A DNA stretch of 52,347 bases from positions 158,965 through 211,311 of the forward strand of contig JAENZX010000002.1 of assembly GCA_016841045.1 (NCBI GenBank), given 5' to 3'. The stretch is from Thermincola carboxydiphila (lineage in GTDB: Bacteria; Bacillota; Thermincolia; Thermincolales; UBA2595). Position numbers and translations under genes: made by a program. Positions 43,017 through 51,162 of this stretch are shown one piece after another. A model generated the notes under the pieces. The model had not been told where the DNA came from. It searched no databases and worked only from the letters and a program-made list of their open reading frames with translations. Numbering within the stretch: the first letter of the stretch is position 1; every line of letters begins with the position of its first letter.

Positions 43017-43262
43017 TATAAAAGGTGTGACACAAAAGAAAGGGGGATTGTTTCATACAAAATAACCAGAGGTTTGAGCAATTTGACAAGTTCGAAAAAG
43101 AGGACCAATTTTATTCTGATTTGTGGGAGATGTTGGCTGAGAACTTAAACTGGAGGTGACAGATAAAAGATATTTTTTAATGCAACGGCTAAATGTCAAT
43201 AGCCAATTGGGAAAAATGAGGAAGTAAAATGTGCTTGAGTATATATACGAGGAGGATTCAAC

Positions 43263-44270
43263 ATGAATAAAATTATGAGAAAATTGTTGTTATCACTAAT
43301 AATTATTGCAATGATGCTATCATCTGCAGCGTGTAGTGGAAGTAATAAAACGGGGGCAGAAGGGGAAGCAAAATACACTTTTAAAATAGCCCACATTGCC
43401 CCTACAGCCCATTCCTTCAATGATGCTGCAGAAAAATTTAAGGAAGAATTAGAAGCGCGTTCAGGTGGAAGAATGACTGCACAAGTTTACCCAGCTGGCC
43501 AATTAGGTAATGAAGCAGATATGGTACAGCAGATTCAATCAGGTTCTGTTGACTTTGGAATTATTACCGCAGCATATCTGAGCTCCCGTGCTCCAGCATT
43601 TAGTGCGTGGTTTGCTCCCTATCTATTTGATGACTATAATGATGTAAATGAAGCCCGAAAAGCAGATGTAGCCAAAAAAGTGTTAGCAACTTTAAATGAG
43701 CAAGGCATTACTGGATTGGATTACCATTTTTCTGGTCATCGTACAATGTTATTTAAGGATAAGAAAGCCATGTCACCAGAAGATATGAAAGGTTTAAAAC
43801 TTAGAGTAACACCAAGTCCTACTCTTCAAGATTGGTACAAGTCATTAGGTATTTCCCCGGAATCTCTTTCACTTCCTGATGTTTATCAAGCTGTACAAAC
43901 TGGTGTTATTGACGGGATGGATATGGATTTAGATGTTACAGTACAAAATAAGTATTACGAAGTTGTAAAATATGGCGCAGTCACTAATCATATGGTTTGG
44001 CCTGGAGTTGCAATCACCAACAAGTCAAAACTAGAAAAAATGCCGGCTAAAGACCAGGAGATTGTCTTAAGTGCAATTAGTGCTGCTGTTGAGTATGCTA
44101 ACAAGAAGCGTGCTGGTCAAGAGGGAGAGTTTAAGAAAATCTTAACGGATAATGGATTAGAGTTATATGAAATTGATAAGTCGGTGTTTAAGCAGCAAAT
44201 TGAAGAATTTGACAAAAAATATGGAGCAGTGGACCCGCTTATTGATGAGTTTATCAAGGCTTTTAGGTAA
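43263..44270 (+). CDS. TRAP transporter solute-binding lipoprotein (DctP family)
   Basis: This 335-residue protein captures a substrate outside the cell for the TRAP carrier. A lipoprotein signal (MMLSSAACSG, Cys about residue 23) precedes the DctP domain. Family features are YTFKIAHIAPTAHSFNDAAEKFKEELEARSGGRM, YPAGQLGNEADMVQQIQSGSVDFGI, and LKLRVTPSPT with the carboxylate-binding Arg. The ligand is an organic acid; an aromatic acid is likely given the ligase downstream. AGGAGG precedes ATG 43263. Its stop overlaps the first codon of the next gene. Confidence 0.95.
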   Translation: MNKIMRKLLLSLIIIAMMLSSAACSGSNKTGAEGEAKYTFKIAHIAPTAHSFNDAAEKFKEELEARSGGRMTAQVYPAGQLGNEADMVQQIQSGSVDFGIITAAYLSSRAPAFSAWFAPYLFDDYNDVNEARKADVAKKVLATLNEQGITGLDYHFSGHRTMLFKDKKAMSPEDMKGLKLRVTPSPTLQDWYKSLGISPESLSLPDVYQAVQTGVIDGMDMDLDVTVQNKYYEVVKYGAVTNHMVWPGVAITNKSKLEKMPAKDQEIVLSAISAAVEYANKKRAGQEGEFKKILTDNGLELYEIDKSVFKQQIEEFDKKYGAVDPLIDEFIKAFR

Positions 44271-44770
44271 TGAAAAAAGGGGATGAACTTGTGCACTTTG
44301 TAAGTAATTTAATTGAACGTGTAGAAAAGACTGTATCTATGATTCTTATGTTTTGTATGGCAGTTATCATAATTGGTGCCGTGTTATTTCGTTACTTTTT
44401 AAATAACCCTGTATTTTGGGCCGGGGAAGTATCTATCTTTCTAATGATTTGGATTTCGTTTTTAGGGGGAAGCTTGGGACTTAAGAATAAGTCCCAAGCT
44501 GCCGTCTCAATTTTAGTTGAAAGATTACCACAAGCATTACAAAAGACCCTTAACATTATTGTACATATATTAATGCTTGGTTTTTTATTAGTACTAATTT
44601 ATTACAGCTACCAGTGGCTATTATCAAGTAATGTAGCTTTTCAAAAGTCAACTGCGTTAAGAATGCCTATGTGGATTGCTTATATTTCAGTTCCTATTGG
44701 CTTAACTTTTTCCTTTATTCATCTAATATCGAACCTAATAGGCATAGTGCAGGGGGGGGAAGCTGAATGA
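44270..44770 (+). CDS. TRAP transporter small membrane subunit (DctQ family)
   Basis: This 166-residue protein has four membrane helices, with the family pattern FLNNPVFWAGEVSIFLMIWISFLGGSLGLK. The ATG at 44270 overlaps the dctP stop by 1 bp. GTG 44291, after AAAAGGGG, is an alternative that would give a more usual N-terminus. Its 3' end overlaps dctM by 4 bp. It partners the large subunit in sodium-coupled uptake. Confidence 0.93.
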   Translation: MKKGDELVHFVSNLIERVEKTVSMILMFCMAVIIIGAVLFRYFLNNPVFWAGEVSIFLMIWISFLGGSLGLKNKSQAAVSILVERLPQALQKTLNIIVHILMLGFLLVLIYYSYQWLLSSNVAFQKSTALRMPMWIAYISVPIGLTFSFIHLISNLIGIVQGGEAE

Positions 44771-46047
44771 TAATAGCTGTTCTATTGTTCTTTCTTTTAT
44801 TTTTGTTTATTGGTGTTCCTATTTCCTTAGTTCTTGCCATGACAACAATATTGTATATCATTCTTACTGGGAATCTAAGTTTATTAGAATCTACTCCCCA
44901 AAGGTTATTTTCAGGCTTAGATAATTTTGGACTGTTAGCCATACCGTTATTTATGCTGGCTGGAGAGTTGATGAATGCTGGAGGAATAACAACCCGCTTA
45001 GTTAATCTTGCGAAGGTATTGCTTGGTTTTGTAAGAGGCGGGCTTGCCTATGTTACAGTTTTAGCAAACATGTTACTTGCTTCAATATTAGGATCTGCCA
45101 CTGCACAAGCAGCAATGATGAGTAAAGTATTAATTCCTGAGATGGAGAGAGAAGGCTATCCTAGAGAATTTGCTGCTGCATTAACTCTTGCTTCATCTGT
45201 TGTTGCACCAATAATTCCACCCAGCATGTTATTTATTATTTATGGTACACTATCAGGTGCTTCTATTGGTAGTCTTTTCCTGGCGGGTGTAATCCCAGGT
45301 CTACTGTTGGGAGCAGGTTTTATTATGTTGATTGTTCTTCTTGGCTATAAATACAACTATCCTAAGAGTGAACCAGCAAAGGTTTCTGAAATGTTAATAG
45401 CAGTTGTAAAAGTATTACCTGCTTTGTTTGTACCTTTTATAATTATCTGGGGAATTCTGAGTGGGGCATTTACACCTACTGAATCAGCTGCAGTTGCATG
45501 TTTCATTGCATTTATTGTAGGGGTGTTCTTGTATAAAGAGCTTACTGTTAAAAAAATGCCAGATATTTTAATAAATACAGTAGTTAATACAGCTACAGTA
45601 ACTTTTCTAATTGCTACAGCAAATATCTTTGGGTGGTTAATTGCATTTGAACAAATTCCACAGATGTTAGCACAATCTATGTTATCGTTGTCAGATAATC
45701 CTTTGGTATTTTTACTATTAGCTAATTTATTCTTCTTATTAATAGGATTAGTAATCGATGGAATTGCTGCTATGATTATTGTTGTTCCTGTAATGATGCC
45801 CCTTTTAGGAATTTATAATATTGATCCAATACACTTTGGAGTTATTATGAGCATAAATTTAACTCTTGGTTTATTAACTCCACCTGTCGGAATTGGATTA
45901 TTTGTGGTTTCCTCTATTGGTAAAGTTAAATTTGAAAAACTTGTAAAAAGTATTACTCCCTTTCTCATAGTTTCACTAATATGTCTTTTAATTATTACAT
46001 ACTGGTCTGACGCAGTATTGTGGATTCCTCGTCAATTTGGATTATAA
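44767..46047 (+). CDS. TRAP transporter large permease (DctM family)
   Basis: This 426-residue carrier has about 12 membrane helices. Signatures include IPLFMLAGELMNAGGITTRLV, GSATAQAAMMSKVLIPEM, PIIPPSMLFIIYG and the final LTPPVGIGLFVVSSIGKV. It overlaps dctQ by 4 bp (ATGA) with GGGGGGAAG upstream. It forms the ion-coupled channel for the DctP-bound substrate. Confidence 0.96.
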   Translation: MIIAVLLFFLLFLFIGVPISLVLAMTTILYIILTGNLSLLESTPQRLFSGLDNFGLLAIPLFMLAGELMNAGGITTRLVNLAKVLLGFVRGGLAYVTVLANMLLASILGSATAQAAMMSKVLIPEMEREGYPREFAAALTLASSVVAPIIPPSMLFIIYGTLSGASIGSLFLAGVIPGLLLGAGFIMLIVLLGYKYNYPKSEPAKVSEMLIAVVKVLPALFVPFIIIWGILSGAFTPTESAAVACFIAFIVGVFLYKELTVKKMPDILINTVVNTATVTFLIATANIFGWLIAFEQIPQMLAQSMLSLSDNPLVFLLLANLFFLLIGLVIDGIAAMIIVVPVMMPLLGIYNIDPIHFGVIMSINLTLGLLTPPVGIGLFVVSSIGKVKFEKLVKSITPFLIVSLICLLIITYWSDAVLWIPRQFGL

Positions 46048-46080
46048 ATAGTTAAGATACATAACATGGAGGTGATACTC

Positions 46081-47649
46081 TTGGAAATTCAAATCCCAGA
46101 AAAATTTAATGCAGCTAATTTTTTACTAGATAGGCATATAAAAGAAGGAAGAGGAGATAAAGTTGCAATAGTTTGCCAAGGGCAAAAGGTGACTTACGAA
46201 CAAGTTTTTCTAGAAGTTAATCGCCTGGGAAACGGCTTTCGAAGTTTGGGAGTAGAAATGGAAAACAGGGTGCTTTTACTCTCGCCCGATTTACCAGAGC
46301 TGATTTGTTCAATTTTAGCAGCAATGAAAATTGGTGCAGTGCCGGTAGTTACTAATACTATGCTGCCTGCCGCTGATATAGCGTATATCTTAAATGATTG
46401 CAGAGCAAAAGTAGCAGTTGTCCATCATTCCTTATTGCCCTTAGTAGAACAAGTGCAGGGAAGATTAGAATATCTAAAGCACCTGATCGTAATAGGTGAT
46501 TGTAAAAAAGGCCAGATTTCTTACCAAAAATTAGTAGAGGATTCTTCTGAAGAATTAAAGCCCGCTTTAACTTCAAAAGACGATTCAGCAGTGTGGCAGT
46601 ATAGCTCTGGTACTACAGGAACCCCCAAAGGGATAGTTCATATGCATAAAAGTATCTTTTATCACTTCCACAGCCATGCCCAAGGTATTTTAAATATAAC
46701 TCCTGATGATAAAGTATTTTCCATAGCCAAATTGTTTTTTGGTTATGGACAGGGAAATGGGTTATATTGGCCTTTTGGTGCTGGAGCTACTACTATTTTG
46801 CTTCCAGACAGACCAGAGCCCGAAAATGTAGCTGAGCTAGTAACAAGGGAACGTCCGACAGTTTACTGTGGGGTACCTACTTCCTATAACGCTATTTTAC
46901 AGCTGCCAAACTTAAAAGAGCGGTATGATTTCAGTTCTATTAGAATTTGTACTTCGGCTGGTGAAGCGCTCCCGGCTGCTATATACCAAAAATGGCTTGA
47001 AACATTCGGGGTAGAAATTATTGACGGTATTGGATCAACAGAATGCTTTCATGTCTTTATCTCCAATAGGCCAGGGCAGGTGGTATCAGGTTCAACTGGG
47101 CAGCCAATACCTGGGTTTGAAGCCAAATTAGTTGATGATCAAGGACAAGAAGTGCCTCCTGGAGAAATTGGAACCTTGTTAGTAAAAGGAGGCAGTGTAT
47201 CTGCCGGTTATTGGAATAAACATGAAATGACACAGCGCACATTTCTGGGCGAGTGGGTAAGAACAGGAGATAAATTTTATAAAGATGAAAATGGTTACTA
47301 TTGGTTTGCTGGACGTATGGATGATATGATAAAGGCGGGTGGCATTTGGGTTTCACCTATTGAAGTAGAAGGGATTCTAGTATCACATCCAGCAGTTCTA
47401 GAGTGTGGAGTAATTGGCGCTGAAGACAAAGATGGACTACTGAAACCAAAAGCGTTTGTCGTTTTAAAAGAAGGTAATAATCCTTCTGATGAGTTGACTA
47501 AAGAACTTCAAAAGTACGTTAAACAAAATGCCGCTCCTTTCAAATATCCCCGGTGGGTAGAGTATGCTGATGAATTACCCAAAACTCCAACAGGCAAATT
47601 ACAGCGCTTTAAACTCAGGGAACTTGACAGTAGTAACAAAGCTTGGTAG
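46081..47649 (+). CDS. Benzoate-CoA ligase family acyl-CoA synthetase
   Basis: This 522-residue AMP-forming ligase activates a carboxylic acid to its CoA thioester. The P-loop is SSGTTGTPKG (about residue 174), and GIGSTECFHVFISNRPG is close to the benzoate-CoA ligase signature. The WVRTGD hinge and the C-terminal catalytic Lys in PTGKLQRFK are present. I start at TTG 46081, 5 bp after GGAGGTGA; ATG 46066 overlaps that site. Similarity of the N-terminus (IPEKFNAANFLLDRH) to benzoate-CoA ligases suggests an aromatic substrate. It is the last gene of the sigma-54 operon; no ring-reductase genes follow. Confidence 0.92.
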   Translation: MEIQIPEKFNAANFLLDRHIKEGRGDKVAIVCQGQKVTYEQVFLEVNRLGNGFRSLGVEMENRVLLLSPDLPELICSILAAMKIGAVPVVTNTMLPAADIAYILNDCRAKVAVVHHSLLPLVEQVQGRLEYLKHLIVIGDCKKGQISYQKLVEDSSEELKPALTSKDDSAVWQYSSGTTGTPKGIVHMHKSIFYHFHSHAQGILNITPDDKVFSIAKLFFGYGQGNGLYWPFGAGATTILLPDRPEPENVAELVTRERPTVYCGVPTSYNAILQLPNLKERYDFSSIRICTSAGEALPAAIYQKWLETFGVEIIDGIGSTECFHVFISNRPGQVVSGSTGQPIPGFEAKLVDDQGQEVPPGEIGTLLVKGGSVSAGYWNKHEMTQRTFLGEWVRTGDKFYKDENGYYWFAGRMDDMIKAGGIWVSPIEVEGILVSHPAVLECGVIGAEDKDGLLKPKAFVVLKEGNNPSDELTKELQKYVKQNAAPFKYPRWVEYADELPKTPTGKLQRFKLRELDSSNKAW

Positions 47650-47740
47650 TTACTATTTAAAACGCTCATATAAGTTTTTATCCTGTTAATCTTTAAATAA
47701 AAATCGCAAATCATCTAGGCTAGTTGTAATGATACGCTCC

Positions 47741-47849
47741 CTCTATAGTAGACAGTTGAAATAATAAAACTGTTTCTATAAGAGGGGGCATATTTTTTAT
47801 GGCTAAATCAAGAGTGCCTGATGAGGTAAAAGTAAAAGCAGTCGGTTAG
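47741..47849 (+). pseudogene. Fossil left end of an IS3-like insertion sequence
   Basis: An inverted-repeat stretch (CCCTCTATAGTAGACAGTT pairing with AACTGTTTCTATAAGAGGGG) leads to AGAGGGGG and ATG 47799, which encodes MAKSRVPDEVKVKAVG then a stop. This looks like the start of an IS3-family OrfA (helix-turn-helix) cut off after 16 codons. It lies 49 bp before the right direct repeat. The remaining gap 47650-47898 has no other gene. Confidence 0.6.
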
Positions 47850-47897
47850 TTACTGATTTGACTAAATAGATTAGGACAGGCTAGATTTGAACATGCC

Positions 47898-47985
47898 AGG
47901 TTTTTTTAGAAAACGATTTATGATATAATTACTGATGTTGTGAAAAAAATCCGGGGAGATGTGATTTATGACCATATTACAAGCT
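47898..47985. repeat. Right 88-bp direct repeat with the active uppP promoter
   Basis: Counterpart of 40305-40392. It contains the extended -10 TGATATAAT (47921-47929), GGGGAGATGTGA and the intact ATG of uppP at 47968. Confidence 0.85.
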
Positions 47986-48747
47986 GTGATTTTAGGTGTG
48001 GTACAAGGATTGACAGAATTTCTGCCCATCAGCAGTTCAGGGCATCTGGTCCTTTTTCAGAGGTATTTTGGATTAGAAGAATCAGTACTTACTTTTGATG
48101 TCTTGCTGCACCTTGGTACACTTGTAGCGGTTTTTGCAGTGTTTTGGAAGGATATAGTTTCAATGATTAAAAAGCCCTGGCAGAGGCTGACGTTATTAAT
48201 CATTATTGCCACAATTCCAACGGGTCTGATGGGGCTTGGGCTTAAGGATTTTTTTGAAAAGCTGTTCGAATCGGGCAGAACTCTTGGCATTGAGTTTATA
48301 GCGACAGGATTTATTATCTGGTTTGCAGACCGAAGTACAGCCAAGCTAAAAAATATTGATCAGATTTCACATTTTGATGCAGCTTTTGTTGGCTTTATGC
48401 AGGGGATTGCTATACTTCCGGCAATTTCTCGTTCAGGACTGACAATAGCAGGTTCGCTTTTTAGAGGAATCAATCGTGAGGCTGCGGCACGTTTTTCCTT
48501 TCTCGTATCTATTCCGGCTATAGCAGGTGCAGCAGTGCTGGACCTTAAAGACATAATTGGACAGGGTCTCCCTGCGGGGCAACCCCTCCCCTTTATTGTA
48601 GGCCCAATAGTTGCAGCGATTTCTGGTTACTGGGCTATAAATTATATGATGAAGCTGCTGCGTGAAGGCAGTATGAAGGGTTTTGCATATTATGTATGGG
48701 CTTTGGGACTTATGGTAATTGGTCTTCAGTTAGCAGGCAAATTCTAA
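47968..48747 (+). CDS. uppP: Undecaprenyl-diphosphate phosphatase
   Basis: UppP (BacA) recycles undecaprenyl diphosphate for cell wall synthesis and is a membrane protein. The 259-residue protein has TEFLPISSSGHLVL with the catalytic Glu/Ser region, and LPAISRSGLTIAGSLFRG as the second motif, with about eight helices. GGGGAGATG lies upstream of ATG 47968. The gene survived the island insertion because its promoter was duplicated. Confidence 0.97.
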   Translation: MTILQAVILGVVQGLTEFLPISSSGHLVLFQRYFGLEESVLTFDVLLHLGTLVAVFAVFWKDIVSMIKKPWQRLTLLIIIATIPTGLMGLGLKDFFEKLFESGRTLGIEFIATGFIIWFADRSTAKLKNIDQISHFDAAFVGFMQGIAILPAISRSGLTIAGSLFRGINREAAARFSFLVSIPAIAGAAVLDLKDIIGQGLPAGQPLPFIVGPIVAAISGYWAINYMMKLLREGSMKGFAYYVWALGLMVIGLQLAGKF

Positions 48748-48838
48748 TGCTGTGCTGCTGCGAAATTGAAAACTGTGGTTTTAACAAAGGATTTTCTTTA
48801 CAAATGTAGAATTTAATACAGTTGAGGTGACTGTATTA

Positions 48839-51133
48839 ATGCCAAAAATTACAGGACAGCATAAAAATGAACTTAAATATGAAATCATCGGCATTGGTTT
48901 TATGGCTTTTGCCGTTCTTTGTTTTGTCAGTCTTTTTACCAATTCTACCGGAGCTGTTGGCGGATTATTGGTTAAAGTAACCCGGTTCTTAGCGGGGGAG
49001 GGTAAATACGTCCTTCCACTGGCCATTGCTTATTTTGGTGTCAAAATGATAAAAGAGAGGAAGAAGGCACGATTTGGAGGTCAGGCGGTTGGCGCAATTT
49101 CCTTTTTTGTCCTTGTTCTCACTATGTTTCACCTGCAGCTTGATGTTACTGAAAAAGAACTATTTAAAGCCGGACTTGATGGAAATGGCGGGGGTATTGT
49201 AGGTGGTATTTCTGCTGCAATTATGCTGGCTGCTTTTGGCCGTACAGGGACCTATATCATCTGGACAGGGTTACTGATTATTACAATAGTGCTTATTACC
49301 AATATATCGTTCATTACAATAGCAGGAGTCCTAACCTCCAAGACTGCCGTTCTCTGGAACAGACTCAGGGAACTTGTAGCAACCTTTGTATATACTGAAG
49401 TGGACGAAGATGATGGTGATGATGAAAATACCGTACCCGATGCTCCTCAAGAAAAACGAAAGCTATTTTTAAATAGTAATGTATTTGATTTTCATAAGAA
49501 ATTCCGTGAAGAGGATGAGGAAACTACCAGGAAAGATGAGGATGATATTGAATTTCCCCGGATAAATATTTACCCGGAGCCCATAGAAAAGGTTATTGGC
49601 AGTGACATGAACAAAGGAAGGGCTGAAACTATTGACATTGCCGAGCGTAGGGCACTAAGGGCCGGGAAACAAAGTGGGGTTATGGACAACCGCAGTACAG
49701 CGGATTTTAATTTGCCTCCCCTCAGCATCTTCGTACGCGGTACCAAGACAAAGAATCCTAAGATTAATAAAGACATAACCGGCAATGTCAGGATACTTGA
49801 AGAAACTCTGGAGAACTTCGGTGTAAAGGCAAAGGTGACCCAGGTATCCAGAGGTCCTGCTATAACCAGGTATGAATTGCAGCCTGCACCTGGTGTTAAG
49901 GTCAGCCGTATTGTAAGTCTGGCTGATGATATTGCTCTTAGTTTGGCTGCCTCAGGGGTCAGAATTGAAGCTCCTATCCCCGGAAAAGCTGCCGTGGGCA
50001 TAGAAGTGCCTAATAAAGAGACATCTATGGTAACAATGAGGGAACTTCTGGAAAGTGACGAGTTTTCCAATTCACCCTCTAAGCTGACTTTTGTTTTGGG
50101 AAAAGATATAGCTGGGAAAGCTATTGTAGCTGACCTTTCCAAAATGCCTCATATGCTTATAGCCGGGGCAACAGGTTCAGGGAAGAGTGTTTGCATGAAC
50201 ACCTTGATAGGGAGCATCCTATTTAAAGCAACTCCTTCAGAGGTTAAACTTCTCATGATTGACCCTAAAATGGTTGAGCTGGCGACTTATAACGGTATCC
50301 CACATCTTATTTCCCCGGTTGTTACTGATCCTAAAAAGGCTGCTTCATCGTTAAGATGGGCTGTAAGGGAGATGGAGAAGAGGTACGAGTTATTCGCCAA
50401 AGCTGGAGTTCGAGACATGGAAAGGTTTAACCGGATTGTTGAGTCAGGAGAATTTCCACACGAAGCCGGGCCGCTGCCCTCAATAGTTGTAGTTATAGAT
50501 GAATTAGCAGATTTGATGATGGTTGCTCCTGCAGATGTTGAAGATGCTATATGCCGGTTGGCCCAGATGGCCAGAGCGGCAGGAATGCACCTCGTAATTG
50601 CTACCCAGAGACCTTCGGTGGATGTTATTACAGGTCTGATTAAAGCAAATGTTCCTTCCCGTATTGCTTTTGCCGTTTCATCACAGATTGATTCACGGAC
50701 AATTCTTGATATGGCCGGGGCAGAGAAACTTCTTGGTAAGGGGGACATGCTGTTCTTCCCGGTAGGAGCGGCAAAACCCTTAAGAGTACAGGGAGCCTTT
50801 ATGTCAGATAAAGAAGTAGAAGCTCTGGTTTCATTTTTAAGGGAGCAAGGACAGCCTGAATTTATTGAAGGTGTTGTGCAGGCTGAATCTCAAAACACTG
50901 TTGAACAGGGAGAGGAAGATGAACTGTTTGGAGAGGCTGTACGGATATTGATTGAATGTGGTCAGGCTTCAATTTCAATGCTGCAGAGGAGACTGCGGAT
51001 TGGATATGCCAGGGCAGCCAGACTGATAGATATGATGGAAGAACGGGGTATTGTGGGGAAATATGAAGGAAGCAAGCCCAGGTCTATCCTAATGACAATG
51101 GAACAGTACCAGAATACCTTCGAAAAGACTTAA
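48839..51133 (+). CDS. spoIIIE: DNA translocase FtsK/SpoIIIE
   Basis: SpoIIIE pumps DNA across the division or sporulation septum. The 764-residue protein has four N-terminal membrane helices (about 15-170), an acidic linker ([11 protein letters not shown]), and the motor domain with Walker [12 protein letters not shown] (about 441), Walker [14 protein letters not shown] and the C-terminal gamma domain ([27 protein letters not shown]). ATG 48839 lies 8 bp after GAGGTGA; GTG 48827 would overlap it. Synteny with tepA supports SpoIIIE. Confidence 0.96.
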   Translation: MPKITGQHKNELKYEIIGIGFMAFAVLCFVSLFTNSTGAVGGLLVKVTRFLAGEGKYVLPLAIAYFGVKMIKERKKARFGGQAVGAISFFVLVLTMFHLQLDVTEKELFKAGLDGNGGGIVGGISAAIMLAAFGRTGTYIIWTGLLIITIVLITNISFITIAGVLTSKTAVLWNRLRELVATFVYTEVDEDDGDDENTVPDAPQEKRKLFLNSNVFDFHKKFREEDEETTRKDEDDIEFPRINIYPEPIEKVIGSDMNKGRAETIDIAERRALRAGKQSGVMDNRSTADFNLPPLSIFVRGTKTKNPKINKDITGNVRILEETLENFGVKAKVTQVSRGPAITRYELQPAPGVKVSRIVSLADDIALSLAASGVRIEAPIPGKAAVGIEVPNKETSMVTMRELLESDEFSNSPSKLTFVLGKDIAGKAIVADLSKMPHMLIAGATGSGKSVCMNTLIGSILFKATPSEVKLLMIDPKMVELATYNGIPHLISPVVTDPKKAASSLRWAVREMEKRYELFAKAGVRDMERFNRIVESGEFPHEAGPLPSIVVVIDELADLMMVAPADVEDAICRLAQMARAAGMHLVIATQRPSVDVITGLIKANVPSRIAFAVSSQIDSRTILDMAGAEKLLGKGDMLFFPVGAAKPLRVQGAFMSDKEVEALVSFLREQGQPEFIEGVVQAESQNTVEQGEEDELFGEAVRILIECGQASISMLQRRLRIGYARAARLIDMMEERGIVGKYEGSKPRSILMTMEQYQNTFEKT

Positions 51134-51162
51134 GAGGTCTCTTAGATTTTGGAGGGGAAATT

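Larger units (their letters stand above)
42388..43020. repeat. Three tandem UAS-promoter modules
   Basis: Modules of roughly 220-265 bp share the order palindrome, AATCATTATT or AATAATTATTACTA, ACAACCNA(C/T)TAAAGTTTTATTT, TGTTTGACGAAAAA, GG-N10-GC. They fill the 1029-bp gap between regulator and dctP and arose by tandem duplication. The remainder, 43031-43159, holds an open 42-codon frame without a usual start codon (FEQFDKFEKEDQFYSDLWEM), possibly a decayed gene. Confidence 0.75.
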
